From Acidobacteriota bacterium (GTDB lineage Bacteria > Acidobacteriota > Terriglobia > 2-12-FULL-54-10), in NCBI GenBank assembly GCA_016191085.1, contig JACPPJ010000013.1, forward strand, positions 73,415 through 107,966: a stretch of 34,552 nucleotides of DNA, given 5' to 3'. Below, one piece after another: positions 1 through 8,044 of this stretch. The notes under the pieces were generated by a model. The model worked only from the letters and a program-made list of their open reading frames with translations, was not told the DNA's origin and made no database searches. The first letter of the stretch is position 1. Every line of letters starts with the position of its first letter. The translations under genes were made by a program, and so were the position numbers.

Positions 1-3000
1 GGCGAGCCCTATTCCTGGAGCATCAACTCCGGGACGCTGCCTGCTGGTTTGACTTTGATCGCCAGCACAGGCGCTATCTCTGGCACGCCAACTACAGCCG
101 GGACCTTCAACTTCACGGCTATGGCAACGGATTCGAACCTGAACACCGCCACACGGGCGCTCAGTATTCTGATCAATTCGCCGAGCGCAACGCTGACCAT
201 TACCACGGCTTCACTGCCGAACGGCACACAGGGGACGGCGTACAGCGCGCAGTTGACCGCCAGCGGCGGCACTATGCCCTATTCCTGGAGCCTCGCAACC
301 GGCACGTTACCGGCTGGCCTGACGTTAACGGCCTCTACTGGAGCGATCTCCGGGACGCCTTCGACAGCAGGCACCAGCAGCTTCACCGTGAGGGTGACGG
401 ATGCCAGCGCTCAGACCACAACACGGGCGTTGAGCATCACCATCGATGCTGCAGGCGCAACATTGACGGTGACAACGGCTTCCTTACCTGCCGGCACGCA
501 AAACACCGCGTACAGCGCGCAACTCAGCGCCACCGGCGGCCTCGCGCCTTATTCCTGGAACATCGCCACAGGTATTTTGCCGCCTGGAGTGGGGCTGACG
601 GCATCCACAGGCGCAATCTCCGGCACGCCCACCGTGACGGGAACCTTCAGCTTCACCGCGAGAGTAACGGATGCCAACGCTCAGACCGCAACACGGGCTC
701 TGAGCATTACCATCAACGCCGCAGGCGCAGCATTGACGGTCACCAATACCTCGTTGCCTGCCGGTACGCAGGGAACGGTGTACAACGCGCAGTTGACCGC
801 TAGCGGCGGCACCGCGCCTTATTCCTGGAACATCGCCACAGGTATTTTGCCGCCCGGATTGGGGCTGACGGCATCTACAGGCACAATTTCCGGCACTCCC
901 ACGGTGGTGGGAACCTTCAGCTTCACCGCGAGAGTAACGGACGCCGACGCTCAGACCGCAACACGGGCTCTGAGCATTACCATCAGCGCCCCAGGCGCGG
1001 CCCTGGCGATCACCAACACCTCTTTGCCCGCCGGTACGCAAAACACAGCCTACAGCGCGCAACTCAGCGCAACCGGAGGAACCGCGCCCTATTCCTGGAG
1101 CATCGCTACCGGCGCGTTGCCCGCCGGCCTGACGTTGATCGCGTCAACAGGAGCGATCTCGGGGACGCCGACTGCGACCGGCACCAGCAGCTTCACCATT
1201 CGGGTAACGGATGTAAACGCTCAGACGGCAACACGTGCTCTGAGCATTACCATCAGCGCCTCAAGCGCCACGCTAGCGGTGACAACGACTTTCCTACCTG
1301 CCGGTACGCAGAACACCGCGTATAACGCGCAGTTAACCGCTAGCGGCGGCACTGCGCCATACACGTGGAGTATCGCAACTGGCACATTGCCCGCTGGCCT
1401 GACGCTAACGGAATCCACAGGAGCGATCTCCGGCACGCCTACCGCGACGGGCACCAGCAACTTCACGGTAGAGGTAAGCGACAGCGCGGCTAACGCAGCG
1501 ACCCGCGCGCTCTCGATCACCATCGGTTCAGTTGCTCCTCCTCCGCCGCCTCCGTCGGGTGGCGGTGGCGGCGGGTTTGGCGGCGCAGCCATCACTCCGG
1601 CGTCTATAGTGCCATCTCCGACATCGTTGAACTTCACAGCCAGAGTTCGCGGCCCGATACCTCAAACGCAGACCCTCACCATCGGCAACGGCGGGAGCCA
1701 GTTCTTCAATTGGCAGGCATCGCTCGATCCCGCCAACGTAAGCGACTGGCTGTCGCTGAGCCAAACCAGCGGCACCGCCGGCGCCAATATCGCCGTGAGC
1801 GTTACAACCACTAACCTGGCGCCGGGCACCTATGAAGGTATGCTGCTAATCACTGCGCCAGGCGCAATGAACTCTCCAACGTCGGTGAAGACCACGTATG
1901 AAGTGACCGCACCGCCAGCGCTGATCTTTGGCCCGGCGACTCTGAACTTTGCGAGTAAGCCCGGCAGCAATCCCGCCTCGCAGCAGTTGACGGTGACGAG
2001 CAGCGCCGAGCCCATCAGTTGGACCGCTGCTGCCAGCACCACATCTGGAGGAAACTGGCTCAGCTTGTCGCCGGCGTCGGCGAGAACACCCGGTTCGATC
2101 ACCGTTAATGTGAATGCCGCCGGTCTGGCAGCAGGCGGATACACCGGCACCATCAGATTCAGCAACGCGGACGACCCCACCACCACGCAGACGGTCCAAG
2201 TGAATCTGTCTGTCGGAACACCCGTGATCGCCCTGAAGCCGGAATCGATGGTTTTCGCGACCGGCGTCGGCAAGAACCCTCCCACGCAAACCCTCCAGGT
2301 CCAGAACGCGGGTGACGGGGCTCTGGGATGGAACGCAACGGTCGCAACGCAGTCCGGTGGCAGTTGGCTGAAAATTACGCCCACTACCGCCGTAGCGGAT
2401 TCGACGATCACTGTCACTGCGGATGCGACGGGGCTGGCTGCGGGAGTCTACAACGGTACCATCACAATTGGCGGCTTGCCCGGCTCCAATATCACCAACA
2501 GCCCGCAGGTGGTGCCGGTGACGTTGGCCATTGACACACCGGTTATCTTCTCGGGCGGAATCGTGGATGGCGCTGCATTCTCGAAGGACGGCGTGAGCGC
2601 CGGTGCTATCACCTCGATGTTCGGCGTGAACCTCGCCGGCACCACGACCACAGCCACCCTGCAACCCGTGGCCAGCCCCGCCAGAAAGCTGGCGGACAAC
2701 CCGCTGGCTCTGCCGACCACGCTCGCTGGTACGCAGGTGCTGGTGAATGGCGCGCCCGCACCGCTGTTCTACGTCTCGCCAACACAGGTCAACTTCCAGA
2801 TGCCGATAGGCGCGGCCGGGGCGGGGGCATCCGTTGTGGTGGTCAATAACGGCCGCCGCAGCCCGGCAGTCCAGGTGAACGTCGATCCGCTCGATCCCAG
2901 AATCTTCACGGTCGGCGGCGGGACGCAGGGCGCGGTGCTCAACGAAGACTTCTCATTGAACAGCGCCCAGAGCCCGATAGCGGCAGGATCTGTGATCCAG

Positions 3001-3273
3001 ATATTCGCGAACGGCCTGGGAGCTACCGATCCGGCGTTGATCACGGGCCAGGTCGCCGGCTCCTCGCCGCTGCAGATGACGACAACCACGCCTGTGGTTC
3101 TGATCGGCGGCGTGCCGGCAGAGGTGCTCTTTTCCGGCTTGGCTCCGGGCTTTGTCGGCCTGTACCAGGTTAACGCTCTAGTACCCCAGGATATCGCCAC
3201 AGGCGGCGCGGTTCCGCTTCAGATACAAATGGGAGGCAATGCCAGCAACACGCTGACGATCGCTGTCCGCTGA
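1..3273 (+). CDS. Large secreted Ig-repeat / BACON / TIGR03437-type protein (5' end outside window)
   Basis: The frame is open from base 1, so the gene starts upstream and the first ATG seen (49) is internal. About 1,090 codons are present. In order there are: part of one putative-Ig repeat; five full repeats of exactly 90 residues, each with an LPxGTQ-TxYxAQL start, an APY-W core and an SGTP turn (181-1530); a Pro-rich then Gly-rich hinge (about 1530-1590); three BACON-like beta-sandwich units with SLNF and W-L-x-LSPxS type motifs (about 1610-2540); and a C-terminal module beginning IVDGAAFSKDG and ending in YQVNALVPQDIATG, which matches my memory of the TIGR03437 acidobacterial C-terminal domain. 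No transmembrane or catalytic motif is visible. It is probably an extracellular adhesion or polysaccharide-contact protein, but its ligand is unknown. The family assignment is good; the role is inferred. Confidence 0.9.
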   Translation, partial: GEPYSWSINSGTLPAGLTLIASTGAISGTPTTAGTFNFTAMATDSNLNTATRALSILINSPSATLTITTASLPNGTQGTAYSAQLTASGGTMPYSWSLATGTLPAGLTLTASTGAISGTPSTAGTSSFTVRVTDASAQTTTRALSITIDAAGATLTVTTASLPAGTQNTAYSAQLSATGGLAPYSWNIATGILPPGVGLTASTGAISGTPTVTGTFSFTARVTDANAQTATRALSITINAAGAALTVTNTSLPAGTQGTVYNAQLTASGGTAPYSWNIATGILPPGLGLTASTGTISGTPTVVGTFSFTARVTDADAQTATRALSITISAPGAALAITNTSLPAGTQNTAYSAQLSATGGTAPYSWSIATGALPAGLTLIASTGAISGTPTATGTSSFTIRVTDVNAQTATRALSITISASSATLAVTTTFLPAGTQNTAYNAQLTASGGTAPYTWSIATGTLPAGLTLTESTGAISGTPTATGTSNFTVEVSDSAANAATRALSITIGSVAPPPPPPSGGGGGGFGGAAITPASIVPSPTSLNFTARVRGPIPQTQTLTIGNGGSQFFNWQASLDPANVSDWLSLSQTSGTAGANIAVSVTTTNLAPGTYEGMLLITAPGAMNSPTSVKTTYEVTAPPALIFGPATLNFASKPGSNPASQQLTVTSSAEPISWTAAASTTSGGNWLSLSPASARTPGSITVNVNAAGLAAGGYTGTIRFSNADDPTTTQTVQVNLSVGTPVIALKPESMVFATGVGKNPPTQTLQVQNAGDGALGWNATVATQSGGSWLKITPTTAVADSTITVTADATGLAAGVYNGTITIGGLPGSNITNSPQVVPVTLAIDTPVIFSGGIVDGAAFSKDGVSAGAITSMFGVNLAGTTTTATLQPVASPARKLADNPLALPTTLAGTQVLVNGAPAPLFYVSPTQVNFQMPIGAAGAGASVVVVNNGRRSPAVQVNVDPLDPRIFTVGGGTQGAVLNEDFSLNSAQSPIAAGSVIQIFANGLGATDPALITGQVAGSSPLQMTTTTPVVLIGGVPAEVLFSGLAPGFVGLYQVNALVPQDIATGGAVPLQIQMGGNASNTLTIAVR
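181..1530 (+). repeat. Five in-frame 270-bp tandem repeats encoding Ig-like domains
   Basis: Five consecutive units of 270 bp (about 181-450, 451-720, 721-990, 991-1260, 1261-1530) encode the 90-residue Ig-like repeats. Units 2 and 3 share long near-identical nucleotide stretches (for example the block coding YSWNIATGILPPG). This suggests recent duplication or gene conversion rather than only protein-level conservation. Confidence 0.9.
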
Positions 3274-3282
3274 ACATTAATC

Positions 3283-3317
3283 ATCACAGGAGCGGGCGAC
3301 TTGCCCGTCCTTGTGAT
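3283..3317 (+). terminator. Stem-loop just after the large repeat-protein gene
   Basis: An imperfect 15-bp stem (ATCACAGGAGCGGGC paired with GCCCGTCCTTGTGAT, 12 pairs matching) with loop GACTT lies 10 nt after the stop codon. No T tract follows, so it may act as a processing or stabilising hairpin rather than a classical terminator. Confidence 0.45.
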
Positions 3318-3406
3318 ACCTGAGAGGGTGCGGCCTGTTAGGGCGTGTTAGAATGCCGCTGACATCAGACGCTGCGCCGTCCAAGTGAAACCCCGATGAG
3401 GAGCTG

Positions 3407-3751
3407 ATGATGAAGACGAAAGTGCCTGAGGTCCCCGCTGCATTCGCGCGCCAGCATCCAACGGTGTGGCGGAGTTTTGAAAATCTGGCGAATCAATGTC
3501 ACGAGGCTGGTCCGCTGGATGCCAAGGCACAACGACTGGTGAAGTTGGGTATTGCCGTGGGAGCGGGTCTGGAAGGCGGCGTGCACGCTCAGGTTCGCAA
3601 CGCTCTGGCTGAAGGTATCACGCCCGATGAATTGCGCCACGTCATCGTGCTGGGTCTGACCACCATTGGATTCCCTGCATCCATGGCCGCGCTGACGTGG
3701 GTAAACGATTACGCAGGGAAAAAGACCAAAAGAACCGGACGGGGGAAGTAA
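3407..3751 (+). CDS. Carboxymuconolactone decarboxylase-like (AhpD fold) protein
   Basis: A 114-residue all-helical protein of the CMD/AhpD fold. The stretch KLGIAVGAGLEGGVHAQ followed by GITPDELRHVIVLG is typical of small CMD proteins. The AhpD catalytic Cys-x-x-Cys is absent (the region reads LEGGVH), so an alkylhydroperoxidase-type disulfide role is unlikely. The substrate is unknown. Two ATG codons lie in tandem (3407, 3410); the GAGGAG ribosome site spaces better to the second. It stands alone, with a repeat region and a strong hairpin downstream. Confidence 0.85.
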   Translation: MMKTKVPEVPAAFARQHPTVWRSFENLANQCHEAGPLDAKAQRLVKLGIAVGAGLEGGVHAQVRNALAEGITPDELRHVIVLGLTTIGFPASMAALTWVNDYAGKKTKRTGRGK

Positions 3752-3820
3752 CGCCTCCTACTGCGCCCAGGGTCCGGTATTCAGAATCCCCGGCCATGAG
3801 GAGCCTCGCCGAACGCCGGG

Positions 3821-3902
3821 GCGATCGTAAGGGAGCGGGCTTACACAACCTCAAGCTGAACTGAAATTGCTGTGCTGAAGTTCACCTGAGACCCGCTCCC
3901 TA
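3821..3902. repeat. REP-like sequence arranged as an inverted pair (REPIN-like)
   Basis: GCGATCGTAAGGGAGCGGGC (3821-3840) has an inverted partner. GGGAGCGGG at 3831-3839 pairs perfectly with CCCGCTCCC at 3892-3900, enclosing about 50 nt that contain a further short inverted repeat (TGAAC/GTTCA). The left arm matches 17 of 20 bases of a sequence found inside actB at 10671-10698 (read on the minus strand). The arrangement resembles paired REP sequences; no RAYT transposase is in the window. Confidence 0.6.
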
Positions 3903-3927
3903 CTATTCGCCGCTCGCGTCTTGGTAG

Positions 3928-3954
3928 CCACGACGAATGCGGTTTTCGTCGTGG
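3928..3954 (+). terminator. Perfect 10-bp hairpin between convergent genes
   Basis: CCACGACGAA and TTCGTCGTGG form a perfect 10-bp stem with a 7-nt loop, followed by GCCTTT. It lies between the plus-strand CMD gene (ends 3751) and the minus-strand radical SAM gene (ends 4005), where a terminator is expected. The T tract is weak. Confidence 0.6.
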
Positions 3955-4004
3955 GCCTTTCATTGACGCGCAGACAAACCCACGGAGAAAAACGTTCGCC
4001 GCGG

Positions 4005-5093
4005 CTACCCGTGCAAGGCCACCTTCGCTTCCGCCGGCTGGTAGACGCAGCGCAACTCCTCGGCCATGTAATCCCCGGTCAGCGCGAAGGCGCGCGAACG
4101 CGAGCCGCCGCACAGGTTGCGGTACTCGCATACACCACACTTGCCGCCGAGTTTCCCGCTATTGCGCAACTCAAGAAAGAGCGGCGAATGACGGTAGATA
4201 TCCACCAACGAGTCGTGCCGCACGTTTCCAGCCGAGATGGGGAGAAAACCGCTGGGAAAAATCTCACCGCGGTGGGAGATAAACACGAAACCCTTGCCGT
4301 CGTTAATGCCGGCCTGCCGCGCTATGGGATTCGGCGCCGGGCCTCTCACCGCGCCGCCTTCCGCTTTGCGCCGCTGCGCCACGAACCTGCGGTAATGCTG
4401 AGCCTCAGTCGTCTTGATGTCGAAGGACGAATGCTTGGACAGCTCGTACAAGTACGCGAACACCTGCTCGTAATCCTCGGGGGTCAGGTCATCACTGACC
4501 AGAGCGCGGCCGGTCGTCACGAGGAAGAAAACGCTCCACAGCTTCGCGCCCACGCGCTCGACGATTGCGGCAATCTCATCCAGCCGCCGCCGATTATGGC
4601 GCGTCACCGTCGTGTTGACCTGCGTATCGAGGCCGATGCGCTTCGCCTCCTCCAGCGCAAACAGCGTCCTGTCGAATGATCCGGCGACGCGGCGGAATCC
4701 ATCGTGCGACTGAGGATCGGGACCGTCCAGGCTCACCGCCATGCGCGCGACTCCCAGCTTCTGGAACCGGGCAATCGCTTCAGCCGTGAGCAAAGGGGTG
4801 GCGCTCGGTGTCACGGTGGTGCGCAAGTCCAACGAGGTACTCTTCTCGACGAGTGAAAACAGGTCCGGGCGCTTCAGCGGATCGCCTCCGGTGAACACCA
4901 TCAGAGGGTCGCCAAACGTCTTCACAGTTTCGAGCAGGCGGTATCCTTCTTCGGTGCTGAGCTCTCGTGGATCGCGGGCAGGTGCAGCCGAAGCGCGGCA
5001 ATGGGCGCATGCCAGGTCGCACGCCTGCGTCACTTCCCATATCACCAAGAATGGAGCCTGGTCAAAGTTCATCATGGATGCACCCGCACTCAC
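4005..5093 (-). CDS. Radical SAM/SPASM protein, TIGR04053/AhbD-like
   Basis: A radical SAM enzyme of 362 residues from the GTG start. The cluster motif is C25-x3-C29-x2-C32 after a WEVTQACDLAC lead, followed by GGDPL (SAM contact). A SPASM-type auxiliary cluster region lies at the C-terminus with C319, C322, C328 and C349, preceded by PSGFLPISAGNVR. The form resembles the TIGR04053 subfamily, related to heme b synthase AhbD, NirJ and peptide-modifying enzymes; the substrate cannot be read from the sequence. The start is uncertain: the GTG at 5093 directly abuts GAAAGG, while an ATG pair lies 18-21 nt downstream. It follows actF on the same strand after 434 nt containing a palindromic element, so co-transcription is possible but not shown. 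A role in maturing a heme or peptide for the respiratory block is a guess. Confidence 0.85.
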   Translation of the reverse strand: MSAGASMMNFDQAPFLVIWEVTQACDLACAHCRASAAPARDPRELSTEEGYRLLETVKTFGDPLMVFTGGDPLKRPDLFSLVEKSTSLDLRTTVTPSATPLLTAEAIARFQKLGVARMAVSLDGPDPQSHDGFRRVAGSFDRTLFALEEAKRIGLDTQVNTTVTRHNRRRLDEIAAIVERVGAKLWSVFFLVTTGRALVSDDLTPEDYEQVFAYLYELSKHSSFDIKTTEAQHYRRFVAQRRKAEGGAVRGPAPNPIARQAGINDGKGFVFISHRGEIFPSGFLPISAGNVRHDSLVDIYRHSPLFLELRNSGKLGGKCGVCEYRNLCGGSRSRAFALTGDYMAEELRCVYQPAEAKVALHG

Positions 5094-5527
5094 CCTTTCA
5101 CTGACAACTTACAACGTTCCGCGCGGCCGTGCTGTGACTATAGTCCCACGCGTTCACAAGACCGATTCCGCCGTGCGGAAGCGAACCGTTTGCGCCATTC
5201 ATGCCACTCATCATATCAGCGAGAGCACCGCACGCTTTGTGTGCCGTGGGGTCTTTGCGGAATGAACGGAAGCATGCCGTGCCTACCACTGAGCAGAAGT
5301 TGTAATGGCATGACTTTAGTCATGCCGAAACACGGTTCATCAGTGCTGCGGCTTCAGCCGCTGAGGGCCGGGACCTCAGGGCCTAAAGGCCAGTTCGGGT
5401 GCCGAGCAGCGGCACGACTGAAGTCGTGCCCTTCCGCAAATCCGACGTTTTCACACACACTCTGAAGCCGTGTCCTTACGACTACGTGTCGCTCTTCGCT
5501 GACACTGAAAAGGCGGGGACGCGATCA
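5094..5527. other. Intergenic region with palindromic element, no gene seen
   Basis: This stretch between the end of actF and the start of the radical SAM gene has no convincing coding frame. Its main content is the three-hairpin repeat at 5307-5430. No clear promoter was identified for the radical SAM gene. Confidence 0.6.
5307..5430. repeat. Three-hairpin palindromic element, copy 1
   Basis: Three palindromes in order: GGCATGACTTTAGTCATGCC (5307-5326), an imperfect long hairpin with CTGAGG and CCTCAG facing each other (about 5349-5391), and GGCACGACTGAAGTCGTGCC (5411-5430). The same architecture and almost the same length (124 versus 126 bp) occurs at 19305-19430. It encodes nothing and is probably a REP/MITE-like non-autonomous element. 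Confidence 0.75.
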
Positions 5528-6709
5528 TCATGCGTGGCTGTGGACACTTTCCGGCAGCAGCGGATCGCCTAGCGGAACAGGCTCGCTGCTAAAGAAGGTG
5601 CGGAACGTGAGCGTGATGAATACGCCAGCCACTAGCACCAGGGCCGCGAAGTCCCAGACGGACGGCACAGGACTTTGAGGAGAGAACGGTGCAGCGATCA
5701 GAAGGTAAACGTCCACGATGCGGCCGGCCAGAAGAATCACCGCGCCGGCAGCAAGCGTGTGGGGATTTTTCTTGTTGGCGCGGGGCAGCAGCAGCAGGAA
5801 CGGCACACCCCAGTTTAGAATGACGTTCAGGACGAACAATTTTCCCCACCCGTGACTGCTTCGCAACAGCATGTAAGCGGTCTCTTCATTGAAGTTGGTG
5901 TACCAGATCAGCATGTATTGGCTGAACCAGATGTACATCCAGAAAGTGGAGAACGCCACAAGCAGCCGTCCGAGGTCAAGAAAATGAGCGCCGGTTACCG
6001 TTCCGCGCAGCGGCCCAACGTTGCGCAGCGCAATCGTCACCAGAGCGAGCGCCGCCACGCCGGCAACGAACATTCCCGAAAAGTTGTAGATGCCGAAAAT
6101 GGTGCTGGACCAGTGCGGCTCCAGCGTCATGACCCAATCTGTGCTAGCCAGCCAGAAGGTGAAGGCGAATGCCACCATGAATATGACCGAGAGACGCGTG
6201 TTGCGGCGGCTCAGCTCCGGCCCGCTCTCGTTATCCTGCCGATTGGAGTTCCTGCGAATCGCCCACCCAAAGCCCAGCCACACGGCGATGTAGATCAGCG
6301 CGCGCGCAAAGAAAAAAGGATAAGAAAGCCAAGCGTGCTTAAATGCCGCCCAGCCCTCGGTGTGCACGGGATGGTGATACCAGGGGAACAACGAGGGGTG
6401 CGCGATCAGCACCAGCAGGATGCCAACCGCGCCGGCGGGCAACGCACTGCTCATGGCCTCTCCCACGCGCCGCAGCACAATGCTCCACACCGCGCCGCTG
6501 GCGTACTGAAGCGCCACAAAGAACAATCCGGCAAGGCCGAGGCATATCAGAAGGAAGCTTCCCATCCAGAGCGAGACCCAGGCGCGCTCGGGCGCTACGA
6601 ACATCCCCGCTATCAGCACCGCGGCCGCGACACCGGCGGCGATAGTCGCCTGCCGCAACAGGGGAGCCAAACGCAGAGCAAATCTTTCGCGAGTGGCACT
6701 GTGGTTCAC
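5528..6709 (-). CDS. actF: Alternative complex III subunit ActF (membrane quinol-binding subunit)
   Basis: A 393-residue polytopic membrane protein with about ten hydrophobic helices. It carries PWYHHPVHTEGWAAFKHAWL, STDWVMTLEPHWSSTIFG and SQYMLIWYTNF, all of which I recognise from ActF/NrfD-like subunits of quinol:cytochrome c oxidoreductase. The family is a heme-free integral membrane subunit paralogous to ActC. The GTG start overlaps the actE stop by 4 nt (GTGA), with AGGAGG six bases upstream, which fixes the start. It is the last gene of the act cluster. The usual downstream caa3 oxidase genes are missing: the next gene is a radical SAM enzyme. Confidence 0.92.
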   Translation of the reverse strand: MNHSATRERFALRLAPLLRQATIAAGVAAAVLIAGMFVAPERAWVSLWMGSFLLICLGLAGLFFVALQYASGAVWSIVLRRVGEAMSSALPAGAVGILLVLIAHPSLFPWYHHPVHTEGWAAFKHAWLSYPFFFARALIYIAVWLGFGWAIRRNSNRQDNESGPELSRRNTRLSVIFMVAFAFTFWLASTDWVMTLEPHWSSTIFGIYNFSGMFVAGVAALALVTIALRNVGPLRGTVTGAHFLDLGRLLVAFSTFWMYIWFSQYMLIWYTNFNEETAYMLLRSSHGWGKLFVLNVILNWGVPFLLLLPRANKKNPHTLAAGAVILLAGRIVDVYLLIAAPFSPQSPVPSVWDFAALVLVAGVFITLTFRTFFSSEPVPLGDPLLPESVHSHA

Positions 6710-7521
6710 GGCTGGCCTCCTGTCTGCGACGCTGACGGCGGCACGCTGGCAGCAGTGGCGCTCGCGACCGCATCGGCCGGAGGCGCCAGCGCCTTCGCCT
6801 GCAACGACCGCACATGCGCAATTACATTCCAGCGGTCCTGGCGCGAAAGCTGCGCCGCATGTCCAGGCATGTTTTTCTGTCCGTAAGTGACGATATGGAA
6901 GAGCTGCCCATCCTTCATAGTTATGGCGTTCTCAGCAAATAAAGACGGCGGCCCGGGATACCCTTTGGCGACCACCTGTCCGTCGCCCTTGCCGCCAGAG
7001 CCGTGGCACGGTTGGCAAAAACGTGCAAACACTACAGCCCCGCGTTCCACAGCACGGGCCTGAGCGGCTTTAGCATCTTGTACAGCTTTCATACCGGAGC
7101 AGCAGGGCGGCAGGCCGGCCGTATCGCTTTGCCCGGCCGTTACCATTCCCATGCAGCACTCCGTCCCCGCAGTCATGCCCGTCTCCATGGCGGTCTTGCA
7201 GCAGTTCATAACCCTGGATGAACTGGCGGGCTGTACAGGAGCTTGCAGCGTCTTCCCCGCCCTCAGGGCGTCTTCGGGGGTGGCATTGAAATGCAGCGGC
7301 GGCAGGCCGCGCGGGATGGTTCCTGCCGGGGGAGCCTGCAGGGTTTTGCCGTCCGCGAAAATGGGATTGGCCGAATACGCGTTGTAACGCGGCGTGCGGA
7401 CCATCTCCGGCATGAACTCGTGGTTGGGCACGGCAAGGCGCGGACGCATGGCCCAGGTAGCGCCCAAAGCGGCCATCACGGCCACCAGTAATATCAGATT
7501 CAGAGTTCTCCTGGACATCAT
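6706..7521 (-). CDS. actE: Alternative complex III subunit ActE (monoheme cytochrome c) with Cys-pair insert
   Basis: A 271-residue membrane-anchored c-type cytochrome. The N-terminal helix is at residues 6-24. The ActE-typical block YNAYSANPIFADGKTLQAPP, GTIPRGLPPLHF and TPEDALRAGK follows, then the heme site C169QPCH173, and a C-terminal part (SLFAENAITMKDGQLFHIVT, GQKNMPGHAAQ) that carries the likely Met axial ligand. Residues 95-157 are unusual: an insert with three cysteine pairs at 107-108, 122-123 and 140-141, each followed a few residues later by Met (CCKTAM, CCMGM, CCSGM). ActE normally passes to the heme motif within a short linker. Tandem ATGs at 7521 and 7518 overlap the actD stop; AGGGGG spaces better to the second. 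A longer upstream open frame exists but lies inside actD. Confidence 0.9.
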   Translation of the reverse strand: MMSRRTLNLILLVAVMAALGATWAMRPRLAVPNHEFMPEMVRTPRYNAYSANPIFADGKTLQAPPAGTIPRGLPPLHFNATPEDALRAGKTLQAPVQPASSSRVMNCCKTAMETGMTAGTECCMGMVTAGQSDTAGLPPCCSGMKAVQDAKAAQARAVERGAVVFARFCQPCHGSGGKGDGQVVAKGYPGPPSLFAENAITMKDGQLFHIVTYGQKNMPGHAAQLSRQDRWNVIAHVRSLQAKALAPPADAVASATAASVPPSASQTGGQP

Positions 7522-8042
7522 TCCCCCTCGAACCGCTCTTCCACCGCTACAGGCTCGTGCTTCTGCAGCAGGGTCTGAATGCGCCGGAAGTCCCAATGAG
7601 CGTCGTTTTCTTCCAGCACCAGCACGAAGCGGTTGTCGGTAATTCCGCTCGCCACCAGCACCGGGCGCTTGGCTGGACGCAACCGCGAGATCACCAGAAA
7701 CGCAAACACGGTCGTCAGACCGGCAGCGAGCACCATCACCTCGAACGTGACCGGCACAAACGCAGGCAGCGAATCCCACGGTTTTCCGCCGATGTTGATC
7801 GGCCAGTCGGTCATAGTGGCCCAATATTCAAACCACAGCTTGAGAGCCAGTCCCACAATCGCAGCGCCGAAGCAGACCCAAGGCAGGCGAGACGGCCGTA
7901 GTCCCATTGCCTCATCCAGCCCGTGAACCGCGTATGGAGTGTACGCGTCCACGATCTTCACTCCGCTCTGGCGCGACTCGCGCGTGGCCTTCAACAGGCT
8001 GCTTTCGTTTTCAAATATGCCCAGCACAACGCGGCGGCTCAT
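7518..8042 (-). CDS. actD: Alternative complex III subunit ActD (DUF3341)
   Basis: A 174-residue DUF3341 protein. The N-terminal soluble part (LGIFENESSLLKA, GVKIVDAYTPYAVHGLDEAMGL) leads to two membrane helices around GAAIVGLALKLWFEYW and FVPVTFEVMVLAAGLTTVFAFL, separated by the conserved DWPINIGGKPWDSLPAF loop. This is the usual ActD layout; it holds the complex together and binds no known cofactor. The ATG at 8042 is chosen over an upstream TTG because AGGAG sits six bases before it. It is two bases after the actC stop and overlaps actE. Confidence 0.93.
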   Translation of the reverse strand: MSRRVVLGIFENESSLLKATRESRQSGVKIVDAYTPYAVHGLDEAMGLRPSRLPWVCFGAAIVGLALKLWFEYWATMTDWPINIGGKPWDSLPAFVPVTFEVMVLAAGLTTVFAFLVISRLRPAKRPVLVASGITDNRFVLVLEENDAHWDFRRIQTLLQKHEPVAVEERFEGE

Positions 8043-8044
8043 GG

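Noticed and set aside
484..1062. Long minus-strand open frames opposite the Ig-repeat gene
   Set aside because: They follow the 270-bp periodicity of the sense gene, have Arg/Gly/Cys-rich low-quality composition and no family features: shadows of a GC-rich repeat.
181..1530. Repeat array considered as CRISPR or satellite DNA
   Set aside because: Units are 270 bp, contiguous, in frame and encode Ig-like domains; there are no short repeats with spacers and no cas genes.
3921..4679. 252-codon plus-strand open frame opposite the radical SAM gene
   Set aside because: The minus strand has an unmistakable radical SAM/SPASM protein; the plus frame has no family-like motifs.
5852..6886. 344-codon plus-strand open frame opposite actF and actE
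   Set aside because: Composition is His/Arg/Gln-rich and typical of the antisense of membrane-protein genes; actF and actE are clear.
7522..7824. N-terminal extension of actE by 101 codons
   Set aside because: The extension lies entirely within actD in another frame and looks random; the membrane anchor begins at the ATG pair at 7521/7518.
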